This document shows, piece by piece, positions 1 through 14,070 of a DNA stretch of 50,000 nt (positions are counted from its first letter, which is position 1; every line of letters starts with the position of its first letter). The position numbers and the translations under genes are program-made. The DNA is from Glandiceps talaboti (lineage: Eukaryota; Hemichordata; Enteropneusta; Spengelidae). The DNA is taken from NCBI RefSeq assembly GCF_964340395.1, contig NC_135567.1:10334484-10384483 (forward strand), written 5' to 3'. The notes under the pieces were generated by a model that saw nothing but the letters and a program-made list of their open reading frames with translations, had not been told where the DNA came from and made no database searches.

Positions 1-3000
1 CTATTTGGAAGTTTGATGCACGGCGGTATAGGTACGCGATATGGACCACTGATGACATAGCGCGTAGCGCACTTTAATTTCCGGGTTGTGGAAGTGTGGT
101 TTTGACATTTATATTGTCGATAACTGATTTTTATACATGTTCTAAAAAGAATAACTACTTTCCTATGTTTGCTGGTACAGTAACACTCCTAAATCATCGA
201 GTTAAATTGAGAAATCGTGATGTTCGGCAACATGTCAACAAAACATTTGTAAAAAGACAACGTACGTTGGTGGAGGGTCTATGATAAGTTGGCTGATTGA
301 AAATGAACAATATTAATCTAATGGCTATGATGGTTTTTGAAACCAACAACTGCATAGAGTGTTGACTTTCTTTACTTCTGGTCCATGTCAGAGAATTAGA
401 TGTCATTCAATAAAATAAATTTTGATGGTCAATACCCCTGGAAAATGACCCAAATCAAGTGCATCAACCCTGGCTCAGGCAGCCAGTCACAAATGAATTT
501 ACCCTGCGCGAGCTTTTGGGCTTTGCCTAGTTATGATATTACCTTTACGGCATGCTTAGAGAAATGAAATATTCCTTACCACAGACCATTATAGAAAAAT
601 AAATGGAGTCTGTACTCAACAAAGTGTTTGAGGTCTAATTTTTGGAGTAAAGAATCTCGGGCCAACTGACAGGGACGTTGACATTTTAATAGCTCACAGG
701 TACCCAATTAACACACATCAGGTCACATTATCATCTTGCATACCATACAAATACGCCGTCAGAGCTTAATTTACTGTTTGACATGATTAAACATGTGTTT
801 TTGTAATTTGAGTTAAACAAATATTTTTATAATGATACAAAAATTAACTATCAAAACCAATAATTGAGTTACCGTGTTAATAAATGTAATGCTAGATGTT
901 TTGATTAAAGGCCAGAGAGTTAATCTTGAGAATATTCTCGCATAAGAGTAAGCTTTTTTATTGACGCCTTTAATAGTACGTACCGGTAGAATAATTCTAT
1001 TCTTCCAGACAATCTGTTGTTATAACTCTACCAAACAACTGCTTACACTCCATACTTCAAATATCCTTCTCCTAAATATGTCACCAACATTGATTAGTAA
1101 TATCTGCATCCAGTGCATTGTGCACCAAGTGGTGGTTAATTAGTATGCATATATGTTAATTACTTGGATTGACCTAATTCCATTATGCAAAATACTTCCA
1201 CTGAATTTGGAATGTATAAATAGTTCCTGCCTCGCATTGTCTGAGTCAAAATCGTTCAACTAATGCTGTTACTGTTCTTCAGTTTTGTGTTTCTGAACAG
1301 CTAGGAAGAATAATAAAATTCTGTCCGGTAAAATTATGGTAACCGCAACCTTTCATAATATTCATATTCTTAGATTAACATAGTTATGTTTCAAACCGTC
1401 TTTTGAAACTTACATATTGAAATTCTAAAGCATGTGGTATTTTCTAATGATTCTACCATCAGTTAGATTTGTTTTCAGTTTATTCCCAAATGATAGTCGC
1501 ATTCACGAACTGCTTCATCCTTGAGTTCTATATCAAAAAATATTACCTTATATCTCCTTGTGTCAATTTGGAAAGACAGCGATTCATTAGCAAATGGCCT
1601 CTGTATTGTACAAGACACGGCACCTCGAGTAATTATGATAATTCCACAGTAAAGAATGGTATATGGTTATCTGTTCGTCACTAACCTTATCTTTCAAAAG
1701 TACATTTGTAATGCGAGTCAACATTATCAGAAAGTAAGAAACTGATTTCATTAAAGGTCCCTCGGGTAACTTCTAATTTATGGTGTGCAACCAATGCAAC
1801 AAATATGGTGTTGTTGAATATATCAAATATAATACTGTAATATACAAAGCAAACTCAGTTTCCATATTTTGCTAAACTTTAGCAATAATAAGTACTTAAG
1901 CAATTTATCTGCAATAGTTTAAACATAATGAACGTTAATTCGACAGCAATGAATTGGGTTTTGAGCATTTCATAGATATATATTTTTCTTGAATATAGAT
2001 GCATTTTTTTTAAAAAATTTGTTGTCACTTTGCATTCGATAAAAGTCACAGGCACCTAAACTGATTATTTGACGAACATGAGGAGACAGATAAATCAGAA
2101 ATGAGCCATCACTTTACTGAAAGTGGGCAAAAACCTCCAAATCTAACTTCAAAATCATCTGGGAACAAACCATTGATAAAAGAAGATTATGGAGGCCATC
2201 TATATCAAAAAATAAGTTAATAATCTGTCACTTAATGCTAATGTAGGAAAATATGACATTCCACCAATCTACAGTGACGTCATCACAGAAGGTGGACACT
2301 TAGATGTGCATGACTGACAAGTACTTTCACACCTGAAGTTAGAGATATCGAAGCTAACATTTTCTAACTCCAGTGTGTTCAGCATTTCAGATCAAGCCAA
2401 TGTGTGTCATTCTGTCCGATCCAATTTATACAGCGAAGGTGAAAGAGTTCCGTTTGTAACCCCATGCCACGCCAACTATTACTCGCAAGTGTTAAGTGTA
2501 AATATAACACATTTATTGCTTTAACCACTGCCAATAAAAACGCAAGTTCTAAGTTAACAATTTTTGCTACATTCACAAATGAAAACTTGTAGTGTAATTT
2601 AAACATGGTGGTGCAAAAGGAAATCTTACAAGAGGTGATTTGTTCAAAACATGTCTGTTCCTCAATCAAATGTCAGAAAAGATAACTTGTGTTGGCATAA
2701 TACAGTAAAATCCTGCTGATAAGCAGATCACTTCTCAACTAACTGCTGAGAGGAACGTAATGCATGTTCCTTATTCAGTTACTCACTTCATATTGGTCGA
2801 AATTATGTTTGTTTGAACACATGTATATTCTAAGAAATATCCCATAAAATAGAAGTCGAAATTTATAAGAAAAATATGAATGAAATTTTACTGTTGGAGC
2901 TATTAAAATGAAATAAAAAAGACACATTCCCTGGCAGAAAAATGGGTTTGCTTTCAATCCGTGATGGACGTCCGTTGTACAGTGGTTATTACTTCCACAT

Positions 3001-3156
3001 ACTCTGTGGAGTAGTTAGCATTATGGAACTGTGAACGCTGTCTTTTGATATTGTGCATATATTTTAGGTCAAAATTTCTTTTCAAGTGTTGACGTTTTAA
3101 TTGAAAATGTACGATATAATTCATCTTTTATGTATTTTGAGCTTTGAAAAAACCTA
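1..3156. other. AT-rich non-coding stretch, no gene seen
   Basis: I read this stretch for splice-flanked open frames, pol III boxes, inverted termini and copies of the other repeats in the window, and found none. The few open frames are under 100 codons, have no recognisable domain and look like chance frames. It is ordinary AT-rich intergenic or intronic DNA. Confidence 0.6.
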
Positions 3157-3184
3157 ACATACATACATACATACATACATACAT

Positions 3185-3221
<37 letters not shown>

Positions 3222-3242
3222 TACCTACATACATACATACAT

Positions 3243-3275
<33 letters not shown>

Positions 3276-3402
3276 TACATACATACATACATACATACAT
3301 ACATACATACATACATACATACATACACACATACACACACACACATACATACATACATACATACATACATACATACATACATACATACATACATACATAC
3401 AT
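3157..3402. repeat. (ACAT)n array with CA blocks
   Basis: A compound microsatellite of about 245 bp made mainly of ACAT units. At least three short (CA)n blocks interrupt it and the ACAT phase resumes after each. Open frames through it on both strands are only the 4-bp motif read as repeating Tyr-Ile-His-Thr or Met-Tyr-Val-Cys, so no protein is implied. Confidence 0.97.
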
Positions 3403-3744
3403 CAACAATAAGTAACCTTCAGTGTGATTAGACAATCAAGAATTTAAGTTTGAATCGGATGACAAAGATTTAATGAGGGATAAAACACAGGAAGGAAAAC
3501 GGATACGTCTCACACGTTCAGGAAATTTGCCGATGGTTAAGAAAATGATAGGAAATGTTTATACACGACAGTATCCCGGTTGTGTGAGCATACAAGATTA
3601 AGTAAAGACTACTTCAATCAAGACAGACAGATTGACCACAATACTGTGTAATGTGAATTAGTAATTGTCAACAGAATCATAATACCAAATGGTATACCAC
3701 CAGCGTGTAGAAGGGACATTGACCCGTTACTTTAATATATAAAA
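3403..3744. other. Unique spacer before the first hammerhead
   Basis: AT-rich sequence with no supported gene. Its last 30 bases (CCCGTTAC then TTAATATATAAAA) resemble the flank just upstream of the hammerhead at 12616, so they may belong to the same element. The element's 5' boundary is not visible. Confidence 0.4.
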
Positions 3745-3787
3745 GTTGTCTGATGAACGCATTGAGCGTGAAACTCGGAGTTACAAC
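3745..3787 (+). ncRNA. Type I hammerhead ribozyme, intact core
   Basis: A self-cleaving RNA motif. All core positions are present. Stem I is GTTGT (3745-3749) paired with ACAAC (3783-3787). The invariant CTGATGA is at 3750-3756. Stem II is ACGC/GCGT closed by the loop ATTGA (3757-3769). GAA is at 3770-3772. A minimal stem III, ACT/AGT with loop CGG, spans 3773-3781. The cleavage-site nucleotide is U at 3782, so scission is predicted between 3782 and 3783. Stem I opens to the flanks, which makes it type I, and the very short stem III is typical of hammerheads in Penelope-like elements and retrozymes. A (TA)n tract starts 100 bp downstream. The call rests on the full set of conserved bases plus three paired stems. 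The A-U rather than G-C pair at the base of stem II is slightly unusual. Confidence 0.85.
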
Positions 3788-3883
3788 CAAGCACCTCAAG
3801 TTCCAACCAACCTACTTTGATTATTCCCGCCCTGCTTACCCAAGCATCGAGCACTCTATTCTACGAGTTTGATACTATTTACT

Positions 3884-3886
<3 letters not shown>
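3788..3886 (+). mobile_element. Linker between hammerhead and TA tract, probable element body
   Basis: Sequence between the ribozyme and the TA microsatellite. It starts CAAG and contains AGTTCCAACCAACC, which matches AGTTCCAGAACCACC in the same position after the 12616 hammerhead. That shared order supports one element family. No open frame or reverse-transcriptase fragment is seen. Confidence 0.45.

Positions 3887-3934
<48 letters not shown>
3887..3934. repeat. (TA)n microsatellite
   Basis: About 24 uninterrupted TA units. The bases just after it, ACTTTACACTGAG, match TTTACACTCAG just after the TA tract at 12687-12780. The TA tract therefore appears to be an internal part of the hammerhead element family rather than an unrelated neighbour. 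Confidence 0.95.
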
Positions 3935-3935
<1 letters not shown>

Positions 3936-4907
3936 CTTTACACTGAGGTTCTATATATATTGGGTCAGAACTGTATGGTTTATGATATTATTAATATATA
4001 TATATAATACACAGAAATTGATCTTTCCAGTTTTCATAAAATTTACTTGTCAAGTAATACATTTTCTTCGGCATGAAAGTCTCTCTCCATTTAGATGTAA
4101 GTTTACAATATATTTTTTAATTTTTGATGGTGAGGAATTTTAAAATCACATTCTCAATTCATGGTTGTTATTTCGGTAACAGCTTTGTCAGACCAAACAT
4201 CACTTTCTACTCTCAGAGTTTCCATTGTCTGATACCGTTAGCACTTTGTGATGTACACTATCGTTCGTGTTGCCGCATATAATTACCATATATACATCAA
4301 GCCTGAGGGTATCTGAAGATAAAAAAACCAGCTAGTATCTACTGATCACGACGATATTGTTTCTCATGATTAAACTTACTGCATTACCATACCAGACGGA
4401 TTGCCATAGCAACATCTACTTTGAAAGGCTAGGACATTGAATTGCGTTCAGTTAACTCCAATACAAAGGGAATAAAGGCCCATTGAGATAAACAGAACAC
4501 GTGGTGCAACTATGTATAAATCACAGTCGCTGCATAAAGATGAAGTAATATGAGAGATTGTGCAGTGCCTAGTGGGTTAAATACTAACATGAGAGATTTA
4601 TGTTATAAGTCATTCCCTGTTTAGTCGGTTGGGTCGGGTCAAATCGGCTTATATACTACCATTAGCTACCCATTTGTTACGTCTACTGCTAGCGGTAGTT
4701 GCCAGTTTGTATGTATATAGAGTGTTTGTTAATTTGTCGAACGGTCTGTCATTGTATATTGATTTAATGTCTCGTCTTCTTAATGAATCTCTTTCCCAAC
4801 AATTGTGTGATTATGTTGACCAACGTTCTTGTTCACGTTTGTTTTATACCACCACTGTATATTTACTGTCAGTGCAAATTTTATATTGCCGTTTTATTGG
4901 TTTGTTT
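3935..4907. other. Non-coding spacer
   Basis: The first 20 or so bases belong with the hammerhead-linked repeat, and a second short TA run lies near 3991-4006. The rest is AT-rich unique sequence. An open frame of about 100 codons from 4629 begins at TTG rather than ATG and runs into the CTGT/CT array, so I do not call a gene. Confidence 0.55.
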
Positions 4908-6815
<1,908 letters not shown>

Positions 6816-7215
6816 GGAAGGAATGAAGGGAGGAATGAATGAATGAATGAACGAATGAATGAATGAATGAATGAATGAAGGAAGGAAGGAAGGAAGGAAG
6901 GAAGGAAGGAAGGAAGGGATGGATGGATGGATGGATGAAGGAATGGATGAATGAAGAAATGAACGAGGGAAGTAAGGGGTGGATGAATGAACGAATGAAT
7001 GAATGAATGTATAAAGGAATGAATGAAGCAAGGAAGGAAAAATAAATGGATGAATGAATGAATGAATGAACGAACGAACAAATGAATGAATGAGTGAATG
7101 AGTGAATGAATGAATGAACAAATACAGGAACGAACAAACGAACAAATGAATGCATGAATGAATGAATGAATGAATGAATGAATGAATGAATGAATGAATG
7201 AATGAATGAATGAAT
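6816..7215. repeat. (GAAT)n / (GAAG)n / (GGAT)n array
   Basis: A tetranucleotide array of about 400 bp built on GAAT. It contains a pure GAAG block (about 6880-6915), a GGAT block and scattered GAAC units, and ends in a uniform run of GAAT. The interrupted left part and uniform right part suggest expansion was most recent at the right end. Confidence 0.96.
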
Positions 7216-7998
7216 TGGACATTGTTTTCATATTCCTAATATCAAAACAACCTGTAGCAATCATAGGAGCAGATGTTTCCAGCCCTCACATGTAAAGAAT
7301 AATATTAGTAAATAACATAACATGAAAGAGACACTAATTAAAAATCTATATCGCAGTTGATATCTTTTGTTGAAAGTACTCATAATATAAAATTCCACAA
7401 AGCAATATCGAAATGTACTCATTCGCTGCCCATTTGCGACATATCCCGTGTTATCTTACATTTTTTTATTATTAATAGTCCAATATGTTTATAGTGAAAC
7501 CTGTTCAAATGAAAGGGTAGGGATTCAAACTCTGGCTCCTGTATCAAAGTTCTTTTTATCATTGGGAGACATAGACATTACCATATGGCCATTTTGTGTG
7601 CTTTCTGCATCAATGTGTTATTTAACCTTTCCAGACAACTGATTTCATCATCTAAATATTAATTCTATTCAAAGTGGACTTTTTAACAACGATAGCGCCA
7701 ATTTTTTTTTGCACTAGACAGTTATTCTCACACTGCTTATCAAAAAATAAAAAAACACATTAAACTTTGTCAATTGACAGTTTGTTCCTGCTGAGTGAAA
7801 TTATATAAAACTGTTGCTATTTCATTTCAATTTCTTAGTATATATTGGAATCTATATAATTTTTTTGGCTCCAGTTTTATTATTTAGTTGCGAAAATTTT
7901 ACAATTTCGAAAAGATAATAAATATATGTCAATTCCCAAAAGAGGAGAGAGGTAACTCTACCTAATTCGGTAATTCAGTGTGGTTGTTTGGTGATGTG
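7216..7998. other. AT-rich stretch, no gene seen
   Basis: Unique sequence with several T-runs. No coding, RNA or transposon feature could be supported. Confidence 0.5.
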
Positions 7999-8050
7999 TA
8001 TCTATCTGTCTGACTGTCTGTCTGTGTCTGTGCCTGTATGTATGTATGTA

Positions 8051-8081
<31 letters not shown>

Positions 8082-8112
8082 ATGTATGTATGTATGTATG
8101 TATGTATGTGTA

Positions 8113-8143
<31 letters not shown>

Positions 8144-8184
8144 ATGTATGTATGTATGTATGTATGTATGTATGTATGTATGTA
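7999..8184. repeat. (CTGT)n then (ATGT)n array
   Basis: Blocks run in the order CTGT, ATGT, CTGT, ATGT, GT, ATGT. CTGT and ATGT differ by one base, so the block edges mark substitutions that were then copied along the array. Confidence 0.97.
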
Positions 8185-8782
8185 CAATAATTAAACGATA
8201 ACTGATCAGCCCGTAAGGACATTTCACAACAAATGCTGATTGGATTTTGTGCAAGATCCAGGCACTAACTTGTTAAATATAGCCACATTTTCACATTTAT
8301 TTGTACTGGTTCGCTACTTAGTTAGTGAACGAAATTATAACCTCACGAAAAGCATTCAGTTTGTATGTTTAAGTTTGAAACGTTTTTAGATAGAGTGACT
8401 TACTGCTGAACACTTCACACTATGACATATATTGAAGCAAGGGCAAACTTGTGTCTACAGCTGGACAGCTGTACAGTGTATAAAAACATCATGGCCTTGC
8501 ACACCCCTATATTGGCCTTAAAATTAGACATGCGTCCATCAACCTGAACACACTGAAATTGTTTTGTACATAAAACATCCACGAGATATGCCATGAAGTG
8601 ATACAAAACGACCGTGTTGACTGAGTGAGTGACGTATAGCTTGCGATTTGATATTGAGTATTCATTACGCATTGCCATATATGGGTATAGACGCAATCCA
8701 AACTAACATGCGTCGGATTCAAAAACGAACCTTTACTCAAGCTTTAAACCTGTTGCTACACTACCTATGTACATGGCCATTG
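8185..8782. other. Unique spacer
   Basis: No gene seen. It contains a small perfect palindromic element (ACAGCT ... AGCTGT near 8457) that is too short to interpret. Confidence 0.5.
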
Positions 8783-9096
8783 TTAAAGTACACATGTGGA
8801 TGAGCATTGGGTATTCATTTTGGATTTTTATTTGATAAAACAACTTTACTATATTTTTCTACTTGAACAAACAATGTGAAATAACATACTCCAAGTCCTT
8901 GTTTGTAACTCAATAAATGGCAAAAGATTAATAAACGTGTCAAATGTACGCAAAATAACAAACTTTTTTATAAACACAGACTTTGCTGCCAATGTCGTTT
9001 CACTTTGATTTTTAAAGTAGGAAGCCATGATAAAATTATTTTGTAAATTAAAAATCTTAAATAAATACCACACCCTCATCCATATGGTCACTTTAA
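8783..9096. mobile_element. MITE-like element with long inverted repeats and TTAA ends, copy 1
   Basis: A 314-bp unit beginning TTAAAGTACACATGTGGATG and ending in the reverse complement of TTAAAGTGACCATATGGATG. The two halves align as inverted repeats for well over 60 bp, and weaker symmetry continues towards the centre (CTACTTGAAC ... with rc CTACTTTAAA ...), so the whole element is an imperfect palindrome. TTAA sits at both edges. It may be a target duplication, as in piggyBac-type elements, or simply the element terminus. The 80-codon frame on the minus strand is only the element read through. Related copies lie at about 9800-10067 (opposite orientation) and 31721-32089. Confidence 0.75.
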
Positions 9097-9188
9097 TAGG
9101 AACTTAACAGTTTCTACAAATATGTCTCTAGCTGCTTGAAGTAAAAAATGCATCACTTACACCTAATGAACGTTTAAGTACTAGTAAC

Positions 9189-9240
9189 AGAAGTGTCGTT
9201 CGGTTTTACTCTACTCATCAAAACAGGGTTTCACTGGGCA
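9189..9240 (+). mobile_element. SINE fragment, diverged
   Basis: About 52 bp matching the body of the SINE at 31155-31392 in opposite genomic orientation. Shared landmarks in order are AGTGTCGTTC, then TTTACTCTAC, then ACAGGGTTTCACTGGG, compared with AGTGTCGTTC, TTTGACTCTACC and ACAGGTTTTCCCTGGG. No pol III promoter remains, so it is a truncated fossil. Confidence 0.6.
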
Positions 9241-9381
9241 TTATACATATTACTAAACTCCTGAAATACTGTCGTCGCTGTACTTCTTGGAGAAAAGTTT
9301 ATGAAAAAAGTTAAAGAACTATCCAGTACATATAATAATATTATTAAACGATTATACGATAATTTAGGCCTAATAAAAAAA

Positions 9382-9701
9382 TTGCGTAGTTCCAATTACG
9401 CTCAATTTTAGAATAAGTGGGGTTGGTAGATTTTTTTTCATGTGTGAGTGTCTAATTCAGGTTTTCAATTGCTTTCCAAATAGTCTCTGTGTTGTTTATA
9501 TCTTCCTATCAGATGTACAGCCATTACAGATTGGAAGAACAGTTTTATATATATTGTCTTTTTAAGTTGATGTCAGTTTCCACATCCACAATTTCTCGTT
9601 AGACTTCATAATTTTTTCGATTTTATCTTTTTTTCTCTCGAATACATAAAAAAGGTCGTCAGTGAAAATGTAGATGGGGTAGGGTAACTGGAACCAAACA
9701 T
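9382..9701 (+). mobile_element. MITE-like element with TGGTTCC inverted termini, uninterrupted copy
   Basis: A 320-bp unit with imperfect 18-bp terminal inverted repeats: TTGCGTAGTTCCAATTAC on the left and the reverse complement of ATGTTTGGTTCCAGTTAC on the right. It aligns almost end to end with the element at 29592-30342 in inverted orientation. That includes a long conserved core (CTTCCTATCAGATGTACAGC, then CATTACAGATTGGAAGAA). The copy is uninterrupted and so preserves the empty site for the hAT-like insertion found in the other copy. No coding capacity is seen, and no clear target duplication was found. The superfamily is not recognised. Confidence 0.75.
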
Positions 9702-9799
9702 TTATATTTTCTGGCCTTTTGAGAGTCAAATATGATCGATGGGTTTTAGTTATCAAGTGATTTTTGAAGACGCGAAGATTCCACATTCAGTAATTTTAC

Positions 9800-10067
9800 C
9801 TCATTTTACATTATTTCTAAATCTTCCATAATTATGCACTGTGAAAAACAACACAAGCAACTTAATAATTTGGAAAAAGATGCAAACAGTGTAGAAAGTT
9901 TGTTATATAATAAATATTTTACACATTTTGTTAAATTTTACACAATTTTTGAGTTACAAACAAGACATATGTTATTATGCATTGTTTTTTTTTAAAGTAG
10001 AAAGACAGTTCAATTGTTTAAAAATTAAAAAATAGATACACACGTTTCATCTTTATGGCCACTTTAA
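9800..10067. mobile_element. TTAA-ended palindromic MITE, copy 2, left end eroded
   Basis: Aligns with the reverse complement of the 8783-9096 element. Shared blocks are AAAGTTTGTTAT, TTTGAGTTACAAACAAG, CATTGTTT and CTTTATGGCCACTTTAA at the right terminus. The right end is intact, with TTAA at 10064-10067. The left terminus is too diverged to place, so 9800 is approximate. Two copies lie in opposite orientations within 1 kb. Confidence 0.6.
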
Positions 10068-11076
10068 AACTATTACTGCCTTGCGTAACAACTTTTTCGA
10101 TTATAACGTAAATATCCTTCAATAGGTAAAGTGTTAGGAATCTGATCTTTTATTTATTTTTTTTAATTTACACAATGTCGATTAGCTAAATCTATGCAAT
10201 ATTATACTTTGCAAAAACAATACCGTATTTTTGTTTCTCAGGTTTTTAAAAAAAATAATATTTCATTTTATTTTATTTTATCTGAGTTTTATTACAAAAG
10301 TGTCATAAGTTTAATTTAATATAATAGTTTATCTTATTAATGATTCTGGAAGAGAATATTTAGTACCTTCATATTTTTTAGTTTATATTTATAAAAATCA
10401 CGTTTATTTTTAATTCTCTTTGAATGATACACACAAAATGTTTCTACTAAAAGATTTTGAAAAATAATATCCATTTTCATAATTCATATATTTTATGTAA
10501 AATTATATATTTTACGAAATCGTTTTGTTTATGTTATGTAACTCTATGTAATGATATAAACACTTTGTCTTGTGTCTACACGTGTGTAGACTTTTGTTAC
10601 TATTGATAGGCCTGTCCAAAAATACACACACAATGACTGCTTTCTACGACCAGCTGTTACACTTATACGGGAGCAACAAACGCAGATCTGGAGTCACGCT
10701 ACTAAAACCGAGCATACATTGAACACAATATTACCGCACAACTCTGCTTGAAACTTTCATAATAGACTTATTGTTGACATTTGAATTAAATCTAACGTTG
10801 TGAATACGACTTGCAATACTTTCATTTATGCAGTGATTGGGTTAATTGATGGATTGCCCTGAATGTACTCTATCGGCTTAGAATGTTAGATGCAATAAAC
10901 CCAGAAGTGGGGAAAATATGAAAGTGGTTGTGGTTACAGCCTGGTGGTATCATGATTACTGATATGAATGGAATTACATAATGCAGCAACGTTTTATATA
11001 CGTATTATATAGTGTGTAAAATAATAATACTTTAGTCTGTCGTGTGTTATAATGGTTTATGACTGGTAAACAGTGA
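10068..11076. other. Very AT-rich spacer
   Basis: No gene seen. The interval 10160-10560 is especially A/T-rich with homopolymer runs. A perfect 8-bp inverted repeat (GTCTACAC/GTGTAGAC) lies near 10576-10593. It is too small to call a terminator or operator in a eukaryotic setting. Confidence 0.5.
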
Positions 11077-11251
11077 ATGTATGTGTCTATGTATGTATGT
11101 ATGTATGTATGTATGTATGTATGTATGTATGTATGTATGTATGTATGTATGTATGTATGTATATTTGTGTGTGTGTGAGTGATGTACGTGTACGTATAAG
11201 TATGCATGATTTATTTATGTGTACATAAGTGTGTGCATGTGTGTGAGTGTG

Positions 11252-11290
<39 letters not shown>

Positions 11291-11310
11291 TTGTCTTTAA
11301 GTCTGTCTGT
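11077..11310. repeat. (ATGT)n and (GT)n arrays
   Basis: A pure ATGT block at about 11077-11162, then GT-rich spacer, then a (GT)n run at about 11259-11288. All frames through it are motif translations. Confidence 0.95.
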
Positions 11311-11919
11311 TATAGACCTATCTGTGTCTTTATCTAACACTCTGTATAAAGTTTCAAATTGCCAAATTTGGATAGCATGATGTTTCTCGCGGATTAGCTG
11401 TTGGGGTTTAATTACAGATTCACGCATATATCATATCGTGAAAGTACCAGCAACTATATGTAGTCAACATGTATGTCTGCTAGCACTTCGAAATGGACAT
11501 TTACGAATGAAATTATCTAGAAATAGTTTACCTTTAGCAAGGTAAATTTGCTAACTACTTTCCAAGTTGACTATACTTGTCCCTATGAGTAATAATCAAA
11601 CATTACTTTTGCTTTAGTGGCTGTTTAGTGGCTTTAGTTTCCAGTAAAAATTTACATATCCTTGCATTGGACAACGCGGAGTTATTCATTTGAATAACAT
11701 GCACATTCATTTGACTCAACTCGCATATATGTATGTGGTTGATTCGATTAGTATCAAGTCAATCGACTTGTTGATGCATGCACCGGTACGTAATCCACTG
11801 TCTGGGATCGTAAACAATGTCTTTATGTATAAACAAAGGACTGAGAATGACCCAAATATCATCGGTATATAGACTACTCGATTGCACACAGGTAGACGCT
11901 ACAATAAGGGTCGGAATTC
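11311..11919. other. Unique spacer
   Basis: No supported feature. The frames present lack domains, splice context or codon bias. Confidence 0.45.
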
Positions 11920-11960
11920 CGTGCAAGTGATATTAATGGAACCGGCTTTTCTATCCAATT
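11920..11960 (-). repeat. Inverted 41-bp duplicate of the hammerhead flank
   Basis: Matches the reverse complement of 12576-12616 at 40 of 41 positions by eye (one G/A difference). The copied part is the sequence between the left TA tract and stem I of the 12616 hammerhead. It stops at the first base of stem I, so the duplicate lacks the ribozyme. The near identity suggests a recent event. Confidence 0.85.
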
Positions 11961-12579
<619 letters not shown>

Positions 12580-12615
12580 GGATAGAAAAGCCGGTTTCAT
12601 TAATATCACTTGCAC

Positions 12616-12658
12616 GTTGTCTGATGATCGCACGATGCGTGAAACTCCGAGTTATAAC
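12616..12658 (+). ncRNA. Hammerhead ribozyme, near-intact second copy
   Basis: Same layout as the motif at 3745. Stem I is GTTGT/ATAAC (one G-U pair). CTGATGA is at 12621-12627. In stem II, four pairs (CGCA/TGCG) close a CGA loop, but the first position is a U-U mismatch. GAA is at 12641-12643. Stem III is ACT/AGT with loop CCG, and the cleavage-site nucleotide is U at 12653. All catalytic-core bases are retained. The broken base pair at the bottom of stem II may lower activity. It sits between two TA tracts and about 249 bp upstream of a third copy. Confidence 0.78.
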
Positions 12659-12683
12659 CAAGAAAGAGTTCCAGAACCACCAA

Positions 12684-12864
<181 letters not shown>

Positions 12865-12908
12865 GTCGTCTGATGATCACAACAGAGCGTGAACCACTGT
12901 GTAACGGC
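12865..12908 (+). ncRNA. Hammerhead ribozyme, decayed third copy
   Basis: Stem I is GTCGT (12865-12869) with ACGGC (12904-12908). Relative to the first copy one pair has changed from U-A to C-G on both sides, which is covariation supporting a selected stem. CTGATGA is intact at 12870-12876 and GAA at 12891-12893. Stem II has a mismatch, and the first pair of stem III is C opposite U, where A-U is required. Cleavage is therefore probably lost or weak. A short TA tract follows at 12943. Confidence 0.6.
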
Positions 12909-12942
12909 TCCTGTGTATCTTACTTGATAATGTGTCAATATT

Positions 12943-12960
12943 TATATATATATATATATA
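12943..12960. repeat. (TA)9 after the third hammerhead
   Basis: Nine TA units, 34 bp downstream of the decayed hammerhead. This continues the pattern that every strong hammerhead copy in the window is followed by a TA tract. Confidence 0.9.
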
Positions 12961-14040
12961 TGTATGTCCGATGAAAGTATGCCCATACGTTCAAAAATAT
13001 GTCATTATTAAAACACTGTTTCGTTCAGTCATTTTAAACGGCAATGTTCATCATGGTAAGGTATTCGCCTACAAAATAAAACCTTAATTCACTGTGTTCT
13101 TATAATTTTAGCGCCAAAAAAATAGCGCGGGAATATTTTGTCGTTCTCGCCTAATTTGCAAACTCATTAAATTGGTTTCTGGTATAAACCCACAGACGAT
13201 GAAGTATAAACATTGAAAATAATCTGCGGGATTGTTTTCTGGGCACGTTGTCTATTCTGTATCGGGGAAAAATTTTGAATGAATAGTGCTGACAGAAAGC
13301 TGGTGTGTCAGCTGCTAATAGTGTGAAATATAACCAAACCATGGCCGTTTGAGAGTGAACTTGCAACTAGTACACGTGAAATGAATCGGTACCTACCTTT
13401 CCAGCACGACAAATCGAGCTACATGCATGTAGCAGTACGTCTGTAGTAAATATTACGAAACGGATAGACTAACAACGGCGGTTTGACTCCGTGTTCGTTT
13501 GATTCCTAACACACACAAACACACACTCACGCACACCTCCAGTGCGTAAACTCCGAACCACACACAACACCACGTCTATTTAATGGGTAAAAAATTAACA
13601 TCCCAAGCTCCCTTGCGGTAGACTCAACCGTACTGAGTTAAATAAAGTCGTCGGTTAACTGAGAAATATATTCTCTAACAATGTTAAAATGTGATCGCCG
13701 TGACGGTATGTCGAACGACCTTTGACCTCAATTAATAGTGTAGTAGTCGGAGTCGTCAGGGGCACTTCCAAAGGGTAGGGGGTCAGTAACGTATGAAAAC
13801 CAAGAGTAATGTTAATCAACTTAAAGATACTGCTTCGGGCAATTGTATAATTCTAACACGACCGATGTTAGGAGACAAACTATGAAATTTCATCAATGTC
13901 TTTATTCATTTCACTCTCTTTTTTACTTTTTATGCAAATTATTTCAAAATTATACTCCCCGGTTCAGTGTTATTGGATATCACATTAGATATTTAAACAT
14001 TAGATTCACACTCGAACACCACGACAGTCGTTCTCTTACC
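12961..14040. other. Unique spacer with somewhat higher CpG
   Basis: About 1 kb with more C/G than its surroundings (13380-13780). I see no start codon with a long frame, no TATA/initiator pair and no splice-bounded exon I would defend. A short CA-rich run lies near 13510-13575. Confidence 0.45.
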
Positions 14041-14070
14041 CTGATGAAGGCTCCTATGGGAAGCCGAAAC
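14041..14070 (+). ncRNA. Hammerhead-like core, incomplete
   Basis: CTGATGA (14041-14047), a plausible stem II in which GGCT pairs with AGCC around a partly paired interior (14048-14065), and GAAAC (14066-14070). A convincing stem III with its cleavage triplet and a stem I adjoining the core could not be drawn. It may be a degenerate hammerhead from a Penelope-like retroelement or an unrelated hairpin. Confidence 0.35.

Noticed and set aside
12961-12995. Fourth hammerhead just after the (TA)9 tract (CCGATGA, GTATG/CATAC stem)
   Set aside because: The CTGATGA core is mutated and no GAAA follows the stem. The resemblance is limited to one hairpin.
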